Below are positions 11,106 to 21,091 of a stretch of 64,000 bases of DNA, one piece after another. The position numbers were made by a program, and so were the translations under genes. Within the stretch, counting starts at the first letter, position 1, and each line of letters begins with the position of its first letter. A model generated the notes under the pieces. That model had not been told where the DNA came from and ran no database searches. It saw only the letters and a program-made list of their open reading frames with translations. Source of the DNA: Sodiomyces alkalinus F11 (lineage: Eukaryota > Ascomycota > Sordariomycetes > Glomerellales > Plectosphaerellaceae); NCBI RefSeq assembly GCF_003711515.1, contig NW_021167080.1, positions 4,408,381 to 4,472,380 on the forward strand, in the 5' to 3' direction.

Positions 11106-11147
11106 ATTAGCTATTAAGGTTAGCTTACCGAATAGGATCGATCAAAA

Positions 11148-11679
11148 TATTATAACGGCTTCCGGTCCTCTATAGTATAGCGGATAATAGTGGACTAGCG
11201 TCGAGGTTTTAGTTTAAATAAGAAGAGAATATTAACTAAAGAGCAGTAACTATCGTTCGTAGTGGTCTAGTCGTAGTTATATCGTAAAGACTAGGCGTTT
11301 TCTTTATAAGGTAGGTTTAAGCGTAGAATAGTAGTCTAGGTAAAGACTTAGATTAATCGATGCCTTATTCTCTAATAGAAGTAAGGCCTAGAATACCTTA
11401 GTATATATATCTACGAGATCACGAACGCCCTGGTGATCCCTTAACCTAGGATCACACTAGATCACTTCCTTAGCTAAGTGATCGTTAGTAATCCTAGTAA
11501 TCCGTCTTTACTAGTGTGTTCCCTGTACCGGCGCTAGCATGCTAGTCTATCTTCCTTGGTTATCTATCACGTGACTTAACACGTGATCTTATCCTGAGTT
11601 ATCCTCTGGTTACGCCCTGGCACGTTGCATACCGGTGCATCCCTCGTGCTGGTGCATGTTGGGTCTGTTGGCCGTAACA
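11148..11679 (-). repeat. LTR, upstream (5') copy in element orientation
   Basis: This is the 532-bp partner of 4162-4693. It ends CCGTAACA at 11679 with the intact terminal CA; the inner end reads TATTATAACGG against TGTTATGACGG in the other copy. It would have carried the promoter for the minus-strand transcript. Confidence 0.95.
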
Positions 11680-12159
11680 CAAAAACGTAGAGAAACTTCC
11701 TCGGACCTTCTAGGTCGTAACGGTACGGAGCAGGTATTTCGTACCTTCCAAGATTCTTGTGTGGTTCATAGAGCGAACCGCATCTCGAGGCTGTAGCACG
11801 GGATAACCCGCAACAGTTGAGACCCACCAGTGAAGTGTCGTACTTTTATACTTCGTACGAAGTACCTTTTACGAGTGATATTCGGGGTGACGTCGGTCGC
11901 CCCTCGATGCAGAAGGGGGACTGAGCCTCTGAGATGGCAGGCGGGGCAGGACTCCCTCGACAGGCTCCCTCTTCAAGCTGCACTTCCAGTTCGAATGCGT
12001 CAACCCCCCTTTAAATTCTTTCTCTCTCTAACGAACTCTTGTTTCCGTCCTACTTTACTGGTACGTATTGCCAGCCAGCGTTATCGTGTTGTTTCCAGCT
12101 TCTCCAGACAACTATTCGATTCATCTGCAAATTTCAAGGCGCAACGAACCGGCTTCACC
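11680..12159. promoter_or_regulatory. leader/promoter region of the DUF3632 gene with a 16-bp palindrome
   Basis: No separate gene is supported. The stretch between the LTR and the ATG at 12160 has recovered normal base composition, so RIP did not spread far. A perfect 16-bp palindrome TACTTCGTACGAAGTA sits at 11849-11864, about 300 bp upstream of the ATG; similar motifs recur in other intergenic regions of the window. Confidence 0.5.
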
Positions 12160-13124
12160 ATGACAACTTATCAGGCCCAATCCCCGGCCCTGTTCCTCAG
12201 CTATCAACCCGACGAGCATGCACCCGACGGTACAAATGCCTTCGACTCGATTAAAAGCTTCCTCGAGCCGGGGTCTACAGCGACGGCCGAGGCGACCGGT
12301 TCCTCTATCCTGTCTAAACTGCCGGCAGGTCCTGCCCCTGCTGATGGATCCGATGCGCTTTGGTCGCTTTACAACGTCCTCATTGGCATCGCCAAACAAA
12401 TACCGCACGATCACCCTGCGTTGGTCAAGCTGGTTCGTGTGGTCGACCGCCTAGGTCGTTCTCCGAAGACGACTGTCACACAGCAGGGAAGCGTATGTCA
12501 ATCCTTAATTCTTCGCCGGCCTCTCCTTCCGTGCGGTTTCTTACTTTTCCCAGGACAACGAGGAGACGCTGAGGCCACTCCACACGTTTGGTTGGAGCCT
12601 CCGTGACATTTTTGCCCGTACGTCCATCCATTTCCAAGCTGCCAGGCACGTTCTCCTGTGAGAGACCTGACATGATCCACCTCATAGCACCCGAATTCAG
12701 ACCCAACACACCATCTGACGCAGAGAAGGACGCCTACCTGAGCACACAGGCATTCATGGCCTTACTGTGGAGCGGGGGCCTTGTCGAGGGGTGGAATTTC
12801 GCGCTGTGGCAGTTACGCTCGGCCCTCGAAGAGGAGGTAGAGCAGCCGGAAGAGGAGAAGCTGCTCGTGGCTGCTGCGGCACTGTGTGTAATCCATGCCG
12901 GGCCGCAGATCTGGCAGCTGGTCGTCGATCCGCCGGAGTATACCGGTCCAGACAATCAGAGTCATCGGCCGGGAAGCCGGTTTGATGGCCCCGGAGGTTA
13001 CAACTTCAAGCGATGGGAGTTTTGGCTCGGCGCATTTGAGGGCCAGGCGGAGGGGGAAGACTTGAGCTGCAGGCTTTCGAAGAGGGCAGTTGCAGTGATG
13101 AAAGGGCTGGGAGGGGATGTTTAA
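12160..13124 (+). CDS. DUF3632-family protein, 277 aa
   Basis: Three exons are inferred: 12160-12492, 12554-12617 and 12688-13124. Intron 1 is 61 bp (GTATGT...CCCAG); intron 2 is 70 bp (GTACGT, CTGAC branch, CATAG). The phases agree and give one 277-aa frame. The sequence LWSLYNVLIGIAKQIPHDHP followed by a C-terminal region rich in WNFALW and Leu/Glu helices resembles the fungal DUF3632 family, whose function is unknown to me. There is no signal peptide or membrane span. An acidic stretch (LEEEVEQPEEEK) lies mid-protein. It starts 480 bp from the LTR element, on the opposite strand. Family assignment is from memory. Confidence 0.75.
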
Positions 13125-13685
13125 TCGTTATCTGACCCCGCTCATGATGATGTTTGGTGGGAATGGTCTCTAGCGGGCTTCAACGCCAGGAAATAGACGC
13201 CTTGAGGTGGCTGATATGACCATGATTCGCCATGAATCGACTCGGGTGCATTCGTCCCAATTGCGAGACAGATAAGGTGCTTCTCAGCTGGTCCCGTAAG
13301 AAAGATGGAATGAAAAAGAAAGAATATAAAACCATTCGTGACATTTCTAACCATTTCAGCTTAGATACCAGCTGCACATATCTTGAATCGTGAGCATAGT
13401 GTGGGATTCAGCAAGGCTGCCGGGCTGTGCAGAGGCAAACGGCGGCCAATGATTTCTGGCGTGCCCCCGCAGCACTGCCTGCGGGGGTACATGGGCAGCG
13501 CACATTTCGAGCACAGTCTTGCATCCCAGGTGTCCCGTCTCGCACAGACAGACTGAAGCTTCGATCCTCTCGCCATAGAGATAGAGGCTGACGTGCTGTC
13601 CGTTCCGGGTAGAGACGCCAAAAGACAACTCGGCAACAAAAACGACCAGCTACGTCAATAGTGTGGCTGTCTGCTTCTGGCTGCC
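13125..13685. other. gene-free spacer between the DUF3632 and F-box genes
   Basis: The 561 bp contain no convincing gene. Open frames on the minus strand here overlap the start of the F-box gene and look like shadows. The spacer presumably holds the DUF3632 3' UTR and the F-box promoter. Confidence 0.5.
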
Positions 13686-15446
13686 ATGGCTGAACCCGAC
13701 GAAAAGTTGACCGGTCTTCTACGGCTGCCCCCAGAGATTCTGCTGCAGATCCTCGAACGTCGGTTACATTCCTTTTCTCTACCTGGGTCACTTGAGGGCG
13801 CGACAGACAAGGCTTGGAAAGATCCAAACCGAATGCGCCGTCATAAGCACAAAACACAGCTCCTATGGTCACTTTGCCTGTCAAGCCGCAAGTTGTCCAG
13901 CATCGCCACCCCGTTTCTCTATCGCTCCATAATCCTGCGAAGAGGTTCCCCGTTGAGACGTGCCAGAGATCCCAACCCACGGCCGTTCTTAAGCGCGGAT
14001 TCGCTCGTGCTGCTTCTGCGCACCTTGCTCGAGAGCCCTAGATTGCGGGTTGCTGTCCGAGAACTCGACTGTTACCTTTTCCTCAAAGAATTTCCCCCGC
14101 ATTGCAGCTTGGAGTTCCATGCCGAGGGAGAGCCGAAGCGGCAGGTGGACGACTGGTTGGCGGTCGCCGATAGTTGGGCGCGGCTCTCAGACTCTATCTC
14201 CATGCCAGGTTCCGAGCACGATCGGCGCATACTGGGCCACGTCGGCATGCCTTGGCCGGGCTTACCCACCAGGTTCCCGCACTTGAGCTTTCCGAATCTT
14301 GCTGAGAGATTATTTGCTGCAGTTCTATTCCTGTGCGCTAATCTCCGCTCGGTAACGCTGCGTTGTCTGCCGTACTGGCCAGATTTCCCGCCTGCTGAGA
14401 TACGGTACGACACCTTGAGCAAGCTCCTCGAGTCCTCACTCGAGGATCCAATACTGAGAAACACGACGTTACAGAACCTCGACGTGGTCAGGTTCGCTAG
14501 CCAGGAAGGGATCAAAGCCGCTGGGTTGGACAGAACCGGAAGCGGCTCTACCGATTGTTTTTTCACAAGAGTGGACACTTGTCCAGGGCTTGTGCAGATA
14601 CCTTCTGTCATGGAGATAGGATCTCACATCACCAATGGGGGCTGGAAGGAGGTCGGCGACATCAATCCTAACATCCAGCGCGTCACCATCTCGTCCCTGC
14701 ACCCTAATCGAGACGTCGGGCTTGCAAGTAATGCCTGGAGTCTAAGCGAGTTGGTAGTTATTCAGCTCCCGTGGTGGGACCCCGAGGAGCCTGACCACGT
14801 GGACTACGAGAGTGCCAGCCCGTCAATCGCCGATGCCCTGCTTCGCAAACAGGCAGACACCCTCACCGTCTTAGACCTCAGGGAGATTGTTGATCTCGAA
14901 ATGGTTGCGTCCACAGTGACATCTCTGATGCCGCCGTCACAGTTGTTCCCAGCCTTCTCGCGGCTTGAGACCCTGCGTATCTCGTCAGTCGCACTTGAGA
15001 GTGAAAAAGGCCTAGCTCGTCAATTAAACAAGGTCCTTCCACCTCTTCTCAAGACACTCCATATATCGGCCTACAACGCAGATGTACTGACTGGCGATGC
15101 TCCACCGGGCGGTTTCAATAACGTCAGCATTCACAAAGTCAGCGAGAGTCTCGCTGGGGAGATTCAATCAGGACTACGTGCCGGAGAGCAGTACATCCCT
15201 CACCTGACCGCAGCGTTGCACATGTTCGCTCCTGTGTGTGGCGAAACACATCCAAAACTGCGGTCAATCATCATCGAAGGCGAGGTTCGCCTATTTGATG
15301 ATTTGGTTTTTCGCTGGGTCCCCGCGTCGCAATACATCCTAGGCGGTACCAGTATCGTTGACATGTTTTCCATGGTAGGCGTGGGTGTTTGGGGGGTACC
15401 CGGAAGAGACCGCGGCCACTTGAGTTGTCTTGGCCAGACAGGTTAG
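13686..15446 (+). CDS. F-box-like protein, 586 aa, possible LRR-type fold
   Basis: One exon starts at the ATG in GCCATGGCT. An F-box-like segment occurs near the amino end: LRLPPEILLQILERR, then an insertion of about 35 residues, then LLWSLCLSSRKLSSIATPFLYRS. Such proteins recruit substrates to SCF ubiquitin ligases through Skp1. The rest has regularly spaced Leu-rich segments (LETLRISSVALES, LKTLHISAY, LRSIIIEGEVRLFDDLVFRW), as in fungal F-box proteins with degenerate leucine-rich repeats. No substrate can be guessed. The last 25 residues (GVWGVPGRDRG...) look less conserved, so the 3' end could differ if an intron was missed. Confidence 0.75.
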   Translation: MAEPDEKLTGLLRLPPEILLQILERRLHSFSLPGSLEGATDKAWKDPNRMRRHKHKTQLLWSLCLSSRKLSSIATPFLYRSIILRRGSPLRRARDPNPRPFLSADSLVLLLRTLLESPRLRVAVRELDCYLFLKEFPPHCSLEFHAEGEPKRQVDDWLAVADSWARLSDSISMPGSEHDRRILGHVGMPWPGLPTRFPHLSFPNLAERLFAAVLFLCANLRSVTLRCLPYWPDFPPAEIRYDTLSKLLESSLEDPILRNTTLQNLDVVRFASQEGIKAAGLDRTGSGSTDCFFTRVDTCPGLVQIPSVMEIGSHITNGGWKEVGDINPNIQRVTISSLHPNRDVGLASNAWSLSELVVIQLPWWDPEEPDHVDYESASPSIADALLRKQADTLTVLDLREIVDLEMVASTVTSLMPPSQLFPAFSRLETLRISSVALESEKGLARQLNKVLPPLLKTLHISAYNADVLTGDAPPGGFNNVSIHKVSESLAGEIQSGLRAGEQYIPHLTAALHMFAPVCGETHPKLRSIIIEGEVRLFDDLVFRWVPASQYILGGTSIVDMFSMVGVGVWGVPGRDRGHLSCLGQTG

Positions 15447-16635
15447 CAAAAGAGATATATATATATCCCCAGAAATTGTCCAAAGTGCTCTTTGGCGAAC
15501 GCTTTTCTTCCTCGAGTTGGCTAATCCGGCCCTGCAAGGCCTTTCTGCTCTATTGCGTATTGCTATCAATAACTTAGATTGTCTCACTGCACCAAATGAG
15601 CTTGCACAAACGAAACACCTGACCAAACTTGTACGTTATGCAGGTTTGAGAATCACCAAAAGAAAATATACTCCATCACAAGGAAGGAGGCGCATTAGGG
15701 CAACTGGTCGCTCCGGAATCTACCCCACCAAGCCATGGGCATCGGACTCACGATACCCATCAGAGGCAACCGTATCCATCAGCAGCTAACGAAGACGTCC
15801 GTGCTGGCATGGACAAGGTCCTAATTAGCAGTCAATGATTGGAAAAGCTATGCCCTAGATCTAGACGATTGGCGTCTCGTCTCACGGACATACGAAGGAA
15901 TCGTAACCAAGGGAAAACGATGTGTTTGTGTTTTGGTCAACCGGCTAAGTTTCCCCCCTCAGAAAGCATTTCATGTATAAAAACGGTTGCCATCACATTC
16001 TACAAGCCCTTGTTATAATTCTTCGCAAACGTAGCAGCTTTGTGCATTATCGAACCCTGAGTTTCGACGACGGCGCCTCCATATAAGATAGATCTCGAGG
16101 CGAATATACGCTGGCTCTGTCGGTTATATCGTGATCCTCGCTTCTTGCCCCTCTGGGATGGCAGCAGCTCTGAAGAGGCAACGCGCCATGTTGCGCCTGT
16201 TGGCATCCGGCGCACGTATTCTCTAGCACAATCCGCCTGTTGGGCGCGTTTGTCTCGCTTGATATTTAAGTTCCTGACGGCGTCGTATTCAGGAGCTGCA
16301 GCCAGTCGGTGAGGCTTCGGCCAACATGTCCGGCCTGGCCGCTTCGTGGCGCATGTACGTCTACAAGAGTCCCTGGCTGTTGGAATACGAAAAGGAGTTG
16401 CTAACTCATGCGTTCAATCGGGGCGTTTGCTCTAATAGCGCAGCCAGAACGGCGTGGTGGCTGACATGGATAGGACCGTGACAGGCCTTCCAAGATATAA
16501 CGACGACTTGAATCTCAAAGCAGGTAGGCGATCAATACAATGGCGTGGACATGATCAGTCCATTGGATTCCACTGCCAGCATTAAAAGGTCAAGGCAATC
16601 AATGCGAACTAGAGTTACATCTATCAGCCGATTAC
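15447..16635. other. gene-free stretch between convergent F-box and kinase genes
   Basis: The 1189 bp lie between two tail-to-tail genes. I see no gene, repeat or RNA. A short AT-run (ATATATATAT) follows the F-box stop. Confidence 0.5.
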
Positions 16636-18083
16636 CTAAAGGCTGCTCTGAACCTCAATCTTACGAAACCACGGATTAGCTAGGATTTCCGTAGGCGAAG
16701 GCCTCTCTGCAGGATCGTATTGTAACATACTTCGTACGAGCGCCTTTACATTGTGCGCCTCCTCTCCCTCAAGATCAGGGCCTGCTCGGTCGAACAACTC
16801 CTCCATAGATGTCTGCTCTACCACAAGCGGCTCGCCTCCTTCCACCACCACCCCCCAAGCTGACAATTAAAAAGCTTCCTCTCGGGCGTAAAGTATAACG
16901 AAGATGTCTTCCAACTGTGGAAAAGTTCGTCGGGGAGGGGACCTAGCCGGGCGGTGAGGGAGAGGAGATGGTCATCATCTTCATACTCAGATCCCGGTGC
17001 CCAGAAGAGGGGATGTCCAGTGATAAGCTCAAAGATAAGGCAGCCGAAACTCCATATATCAAGGGTCTTGTCAACAGCTCCAGTAAGAATCAACTCGGGA
17101 GCCCGAAGACCGAGAGGAGTGACAGGTTTTTCCGGCGGATCCGTAATAAAAATATGCTATTTTGAGTTAATAGTTGTCTTTGGAAGGAACACAAAGCGCA
17201 GATAAATTCGGGTGATACTAACCGCCACCCATATCAGATAGTTTGATCTTGAAGCCTTCGGCGTAGCTGGTGTAGGGCACTAGCGGCTGCGCCATGCAAA
17301 GGTATCGAGGGGCCCACTTGTCTTCTTTGCCGTCTAGCCTCTGTACTGGGGGGGATATTGACCTGGCTAGCACGTCTTCCTCCTGCCGGATGGTATCTTC
17401 GGGTGTTGAGTCTATGTCATTGAGAGTAAAGAGCATGTTTCCTGGTTGGAAGTCGCCATGGGCAATACCATTGTCGTGGAGGAATGCTAGGGCCAGTAAA
17501 GACTGCTTGAGGATGCTCTTTGCCATTTGAGGCGGGTAGCGGACGTTCATGCCCCGCTTACGGGGTTTGAATTGGGGCAGCTCTTCGACCATGGTGTTCA
17601 CACTCGGGCCCATGGGCTCGAATACTAAGCAATTGTGAATTCCATTGGGGCCGTGGTGCTGGAATTCGTCCAGAAGCTGCGTGATATGTTTGGGTGACTC
17701 CACCGGTGCGAGGTTCTTGATGTGTCGTAAGATTTGTACTTCAGTCGGCCTCGAGATCTCCGAAACAAGGAACTTCAGGGCGACATATCTATTATTGCTA
17801 AAAATGGAATGCATACCTACAACGTATAGCATTGCGGCAGACGACGACGAAGATAGACTCACCACAGGTCACGGCCCAACCAGACCGTTGAATAGGACCC
17901 CTCACCGAGCTTCCGAATGACCTTGTATTGGCCATTGTTGAAGACGTCACCAAGATGAATTGGATGATAGCCACCTGGGCGATAATCTTCTACCCATTCG
18001 CAGGTTGAGGTAATGGTTTTGAATCTCCGCTCGTCCTCTTTTGAGGCCCTTGAATGAGGGGTAGGAGGAGGGGAGAAGCTCAT
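16636..18083 (-). CDS. fungal SRPK-like Ser/Thr protein kinase, interrupted by two homopolymer frameshifts
   Basis: The gene starts at the ATG at 18083 (MSFSPPPTPHS). Inferred introns are 17862-17798 (GTGAGT...TTTAG) and 17222-17157 (GTTAGT...AATAG). Kinase motifs in order: Gly loop GEGSYSTVW, VALKFL with the ATP lysine, AHGDFQPGN as the catalytic loop (HGD instead of HRD), LSDMGG in place of DFG, APELILTG, and DIWSFGCLIFELITG. Such kinases phosphorylate SR-type splicing factors. After intron 2 the frame is right only if the A5 run at 17148-17152 (T5 in the gene) loses one base. Later the frame changes again at the C6 run 16851-16856 (G6 in the gene), which needs one more base. Both corrections restore the family pattern through YDPAERPSPTEIL to the stop. 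These are sequencing errors or a recent pseudogene. Confidence 0.8.
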
Positions 18084-18730
18084 AATGAACGCGATCCAGA
18101 GAGGGAAGAGAGAGAAAAGGAAAAAGAAAAAGACACCCTTGTAACTCCACACTACGCACTTGGGATTAGGTAATGAAACGCTTCTTATGCTGAGTCACCC
18201 ACCGTTCTTGAGTCGAGATTTTGCCTCTTTGCCTCTCTGCATGCACATCAGCCAATCAGACGTCGCTCAATTTGGCCACTAACGCCCGTTCCAGCCACTC
18301 ATTGGAAAGAGTCTCGAGTCTTGGGAAACTGGATGGGCCGATATCGCCTAGGTCGAAGAGGAGAATGGTCCGTGCATCCGCCGAGCACCCCACATTCGGC
18401 ACCCTGGAGCACAGTCACCGCTTGTCAATATTTTTCCCTTGTCCTCCGATAGGACCGGTCTTGCACTTTCAGTTTGTCTTGTCTGTCACCTTCAACAACC
18501 CCCCCCCCCCTCCCCCAGACAGTCATTCCCCAGGTTCTCTTGAGCCTCAAGGTTCAATTTTCCTCGGAACGCCTGCAGGACATCTCCAGTCCATGTTGTA
18601 GGCCCTAATTCGTTTCTTTTTCCTCTATTCTCTCTACTCTTCTCTCTTCTTTCTCGTCCGTTCTCTTCCTAGGACACTCTCCACTCCTCCACCATCCGTT
18701 GCCTCTCTTCCCACTCGTCTACCTCTCGCC
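18084..18730. promoter_or_regulatory. divergent promoter region between the SRPK-like kinase and ILV2
   Basis: These 647 bp separate two divergent genes. The ILV2-proximal 130 bp are strongly pyrimidine-rich (CT tract at about 18600-18730), typical of fungal core promoters and leaders. No TATA box is obvious. A CCCCCCCCCC-rich run lies near 18500-18513. Confidence 0.6.
18191..18197 (+). promoter_or_regulatory. possible Gcn4/CPC1 site upstream of ILV2
   Basis: TGAGTCA, an exact match to the TGA(C/G)TCA element bound by the general amino-acid-control bZIP factor, lies 534 bp upstream of the ILV2 start. Branched-chain amino-acid genes are known targets of this system in fungi. A 7-bp match can occur by chance. 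Confidence 0.4.
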
Positions 18731-21091
18731 ATGATGCTCCGAAGCCGTAATGCCACCCGTGCCCTCAGGGCCGTGGCAAAAACATCAGATGTCGTCCGCT
18801 CTTTCACCACCTCTACCGCCGTGGCAGCCGTCCAATCCTCCAAGAAGCTTCCCTCTGTCGTGAGGAATCAGTCAACTACAGCATCCTCACCAGCTCCGTA
18901 TGTCCGATCCCTGTCCTGCCTCTTCCATACAACCCCTATGGGGGGTGACTCACCATTCGTGAATTCCAAGACGACTGACTTGGGCTTCCGGCCTAACAAC
19001 AGAGAAGTCAGAAATGCCCCGGCACCGAATTTCAACAGAGAAAACGACCAGCGCAGCCATGTTGAGCCCCTCGTCAACCCCCGTGCCCCCGATATGGACG
19101 AGTCGTACGTTGTCGCCCGACACCATCAGCCCATTGAAATACAAACCATGACTTTCCCAAGCTGACGCCGTTGTGATTCTAGGTTCATTGGCAAGACTGG
19201 TGGTGAAATCTTCCACGAGATGATGCTGAGGCACAATGTTAAACACATTTGTAAGTCGCCACTGGTCTGGGTCTCTTCTCTCTCGCTTGGGTGTCTTCTA
19301 GCTGGGCCGGGTTGCTAACACAATTGCACCAATATTTTAGTTGGATACCCCGGTGGAGCCATTCTCCCCGTCTTCGATGCCATCTACAACTCTCCCCATT
19401 TCGACTTCATCCTACCTAAGCACGAGCAGGGTGCCGGCCACATGGCCGAAGGATACGCTCGGGCGTCTGGCCTGCCCGGCGTCGTCCTCGTCACCTCGGG
19501 TCCCGGCGCGACCAACGTCATTACCCCCCTGCAGGACGCGCTGTCGGACGGGACGCCGATGGTCGTCTTCTGCGGTCAGGTCGTCACCACCGCCATCGGC
19601 AGCGATGCCTTCCAGGAGGCCGACGTGATCGGCATCAGCCGGTCCTGCACCAAGTGGAACGTGATGGTGAAGAACATTGCTGAGCTTCCCCGCCGTATCA
19701 ACGAGGCCTTCGAGATCGCCACGTCCGGCCGCCCGGGTCCTGTCCTCGTTGACCTCCCCAAGGACGTCACCGCCAGCGTCCTCCGCCGCGCCATCCCCAC
19801 CGACTCGGCTTTCCCGTCCCTGCCCAGCGCTGCCTCCCGCGCCGCCATGGCTCTGACCAGGAGACAGCTCGACGCCTCGATCAAGCGCGTGGCCGACCTC
19901 ATCAACGTGGCTAAGAAGCCCGTCATCTACGCCGGCCAGGGCATCGTCCTCTCCAAGGGAGGTCCCGCTGCCCTCAAGGCGCTCGCCGACAAGGCGTCCA
20001 TCCCCGTGACCACCACGCTCCAGGGTCTGGGCGGTTTCGACGAGTTGGACGAGAAGTCGCTGCACATGCTCGGCATGCACGGTTCCGCCTACGCCAACAT
20101 GTCGATACAGGAGGCCGACCTCATCATCGCCCTGGGCGCCCGCTTCGACGACCGTGTCACTGGCAACATTCCCAAGTTCGCGCCCGCTGCCAAGGCCGCC
20201 GCGGCCGAGGGCCGGGGGGGCATCGTCCACTTCGAAATCATGCCCAAGAACATCAACAAGGTGGTGGAGGCCACCGAGGCGGTCGAGGGCGACGTCACTG
20301 CCAACCTCGACGTCCTGATCCCCCAGGTCCAGGCCAAGACGATGGAGGACCGCAAGGCCTGGTTCAGCCAGATCAACGAGTGGAAGGCGCGCTGGCCCAT
20401 GTCCGACTACGAGCGGTCCCAGCGGTCCGGGCTCATCAAGCCGCAGGCCCTCATCGAGGAGCTCAGCAACCTCACGGCCGACCGCAAGGACACCACCTTC
20501 ATCTCGACCGGCGTCGGCCAGCACCAGATGTGGGCGGCGCAGCATTTCCGCTGGCGCCACCCCCGCACCATGATCACGTCGGGCGGCCTCGGCACCATGG
20601 GCTTCGGTCTGCCCGCGGCCATCGGCGCCAAGGTGGCGCGGCCGGACGCGCTCGTCATCGACATCGACGGCGACGCCTCCTTCAACATGACGCTCACCGA
20701 GCTCTCCACGGCGGCGCAGTTCGACATCGGGGTCAAGGTCATCGTGCTGAACAACGAGGAGCAGGGCATGGTGACGCAGTGGCAGAACCTCTTCTACGAG
20801 GACCGCTACTCCCACACGCACCAGCGGAACCCGGACTTCATGAAGCTCGCCGACGCCATGGGCGTGCAGCACCGCCGCCTCGTCAAGCCGGACGAGACGA
20901 CCGAGGCCCTCAAGTGGCTCATCGAGTCCGAGGGCCCCGCCTTGCTCGAGGTCGTCACCGACAAGAAGGTGCCCGTCCTGCCCATGGTCCCGGCCGGCCA
21001 TGGCCTGCACGAGTTCATCTTCTGGGATAGCGCGAAGGACAAGGCGAGACGCGAGCTGATGAAGCAACGCACCTGCGGCCTGCACGGCTGA
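18731..21091 (+). CDS. ILV2: acetolactate synthase (acetohydroxyacid synthase) catalytic subunit, mitochondrial, 730 aa
   Basis: The enzyme condenses pyruvate with pyruvate or 2-oxobutyrate, the first shared step of Val, Leu and Ile synthesis, using thiamine diphosphate, Mg and FAD. Exons: 18731-19104, 19183-19250, 19341-21091; introns GTACGT...TCTAG and GTAAGT...TTTAG, phases consistent. ATG codons at 18731 and 18734 are adjacent; the second matches the usual MLRSR start. Residues 1 to about 45 are an Arg/Ser/Ala mitochondrial presequence. Motifs: GYPGGAILPVFDAI, the ThDP glutamate in KHEQGAGHMAEGYARASG, GPGATNVITP, GRPGPVLVDLPKDV, a central FAD-linked domain, IDGDASFNMTLTELSTAAQF followed by LNNEEQGM (the ThDP/Mg motif), ending RTCGLHG. 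A stretch of about 19 residues (YVRSLSCLFHTTPMGG...) before NSKTTDLGF seems extra compared with relatives I recall. Confidence 0.97.

Larger units (their letters stand above)
4162..11679 (-). mobile_element. complete but RIP-degraded Ty3/gypsy chromovirus (LTR retrotransposon)
   Basis: Two 532-bp direct LTRs bound a 6454-bp interior. The ends show the TGTTA...TAACA inverted dinucleotide structure (one copy mutated at each end). The flanking 5 bases are CATAA on the left and CAAAA on the right, a near-perfect target-site duplication. The element reads on the minus strand: a purine tract precedes the LTR at 4162-4693, and decayed Gag zinc knuckle, protease, RT, RNase H, integrase and chromodomain appear in that order from 10 kb to 5.45 kb. 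Stops are almost all TAG/TAA at positions where the family has Trp or Gln, as expected from C-to-T and G-to-A mutation. The interior is very AT/TA-rich. No intact frame remains, so it cannot move on its own. Confidence 0.95.

Noticed and set aside
4162..11679. Plus-strand orientation of the LTR element
   Set aside because: The purine tract, zinc knuckle, RT YLDD box, integrase and chromodomain all read on the minus strand.
18898..18970. A 73-bp ILV2 intron from GTATGT to CCAAG
   Set aside because: Splicing it would shift the frame and remove conserved residues; reading through is in frame.
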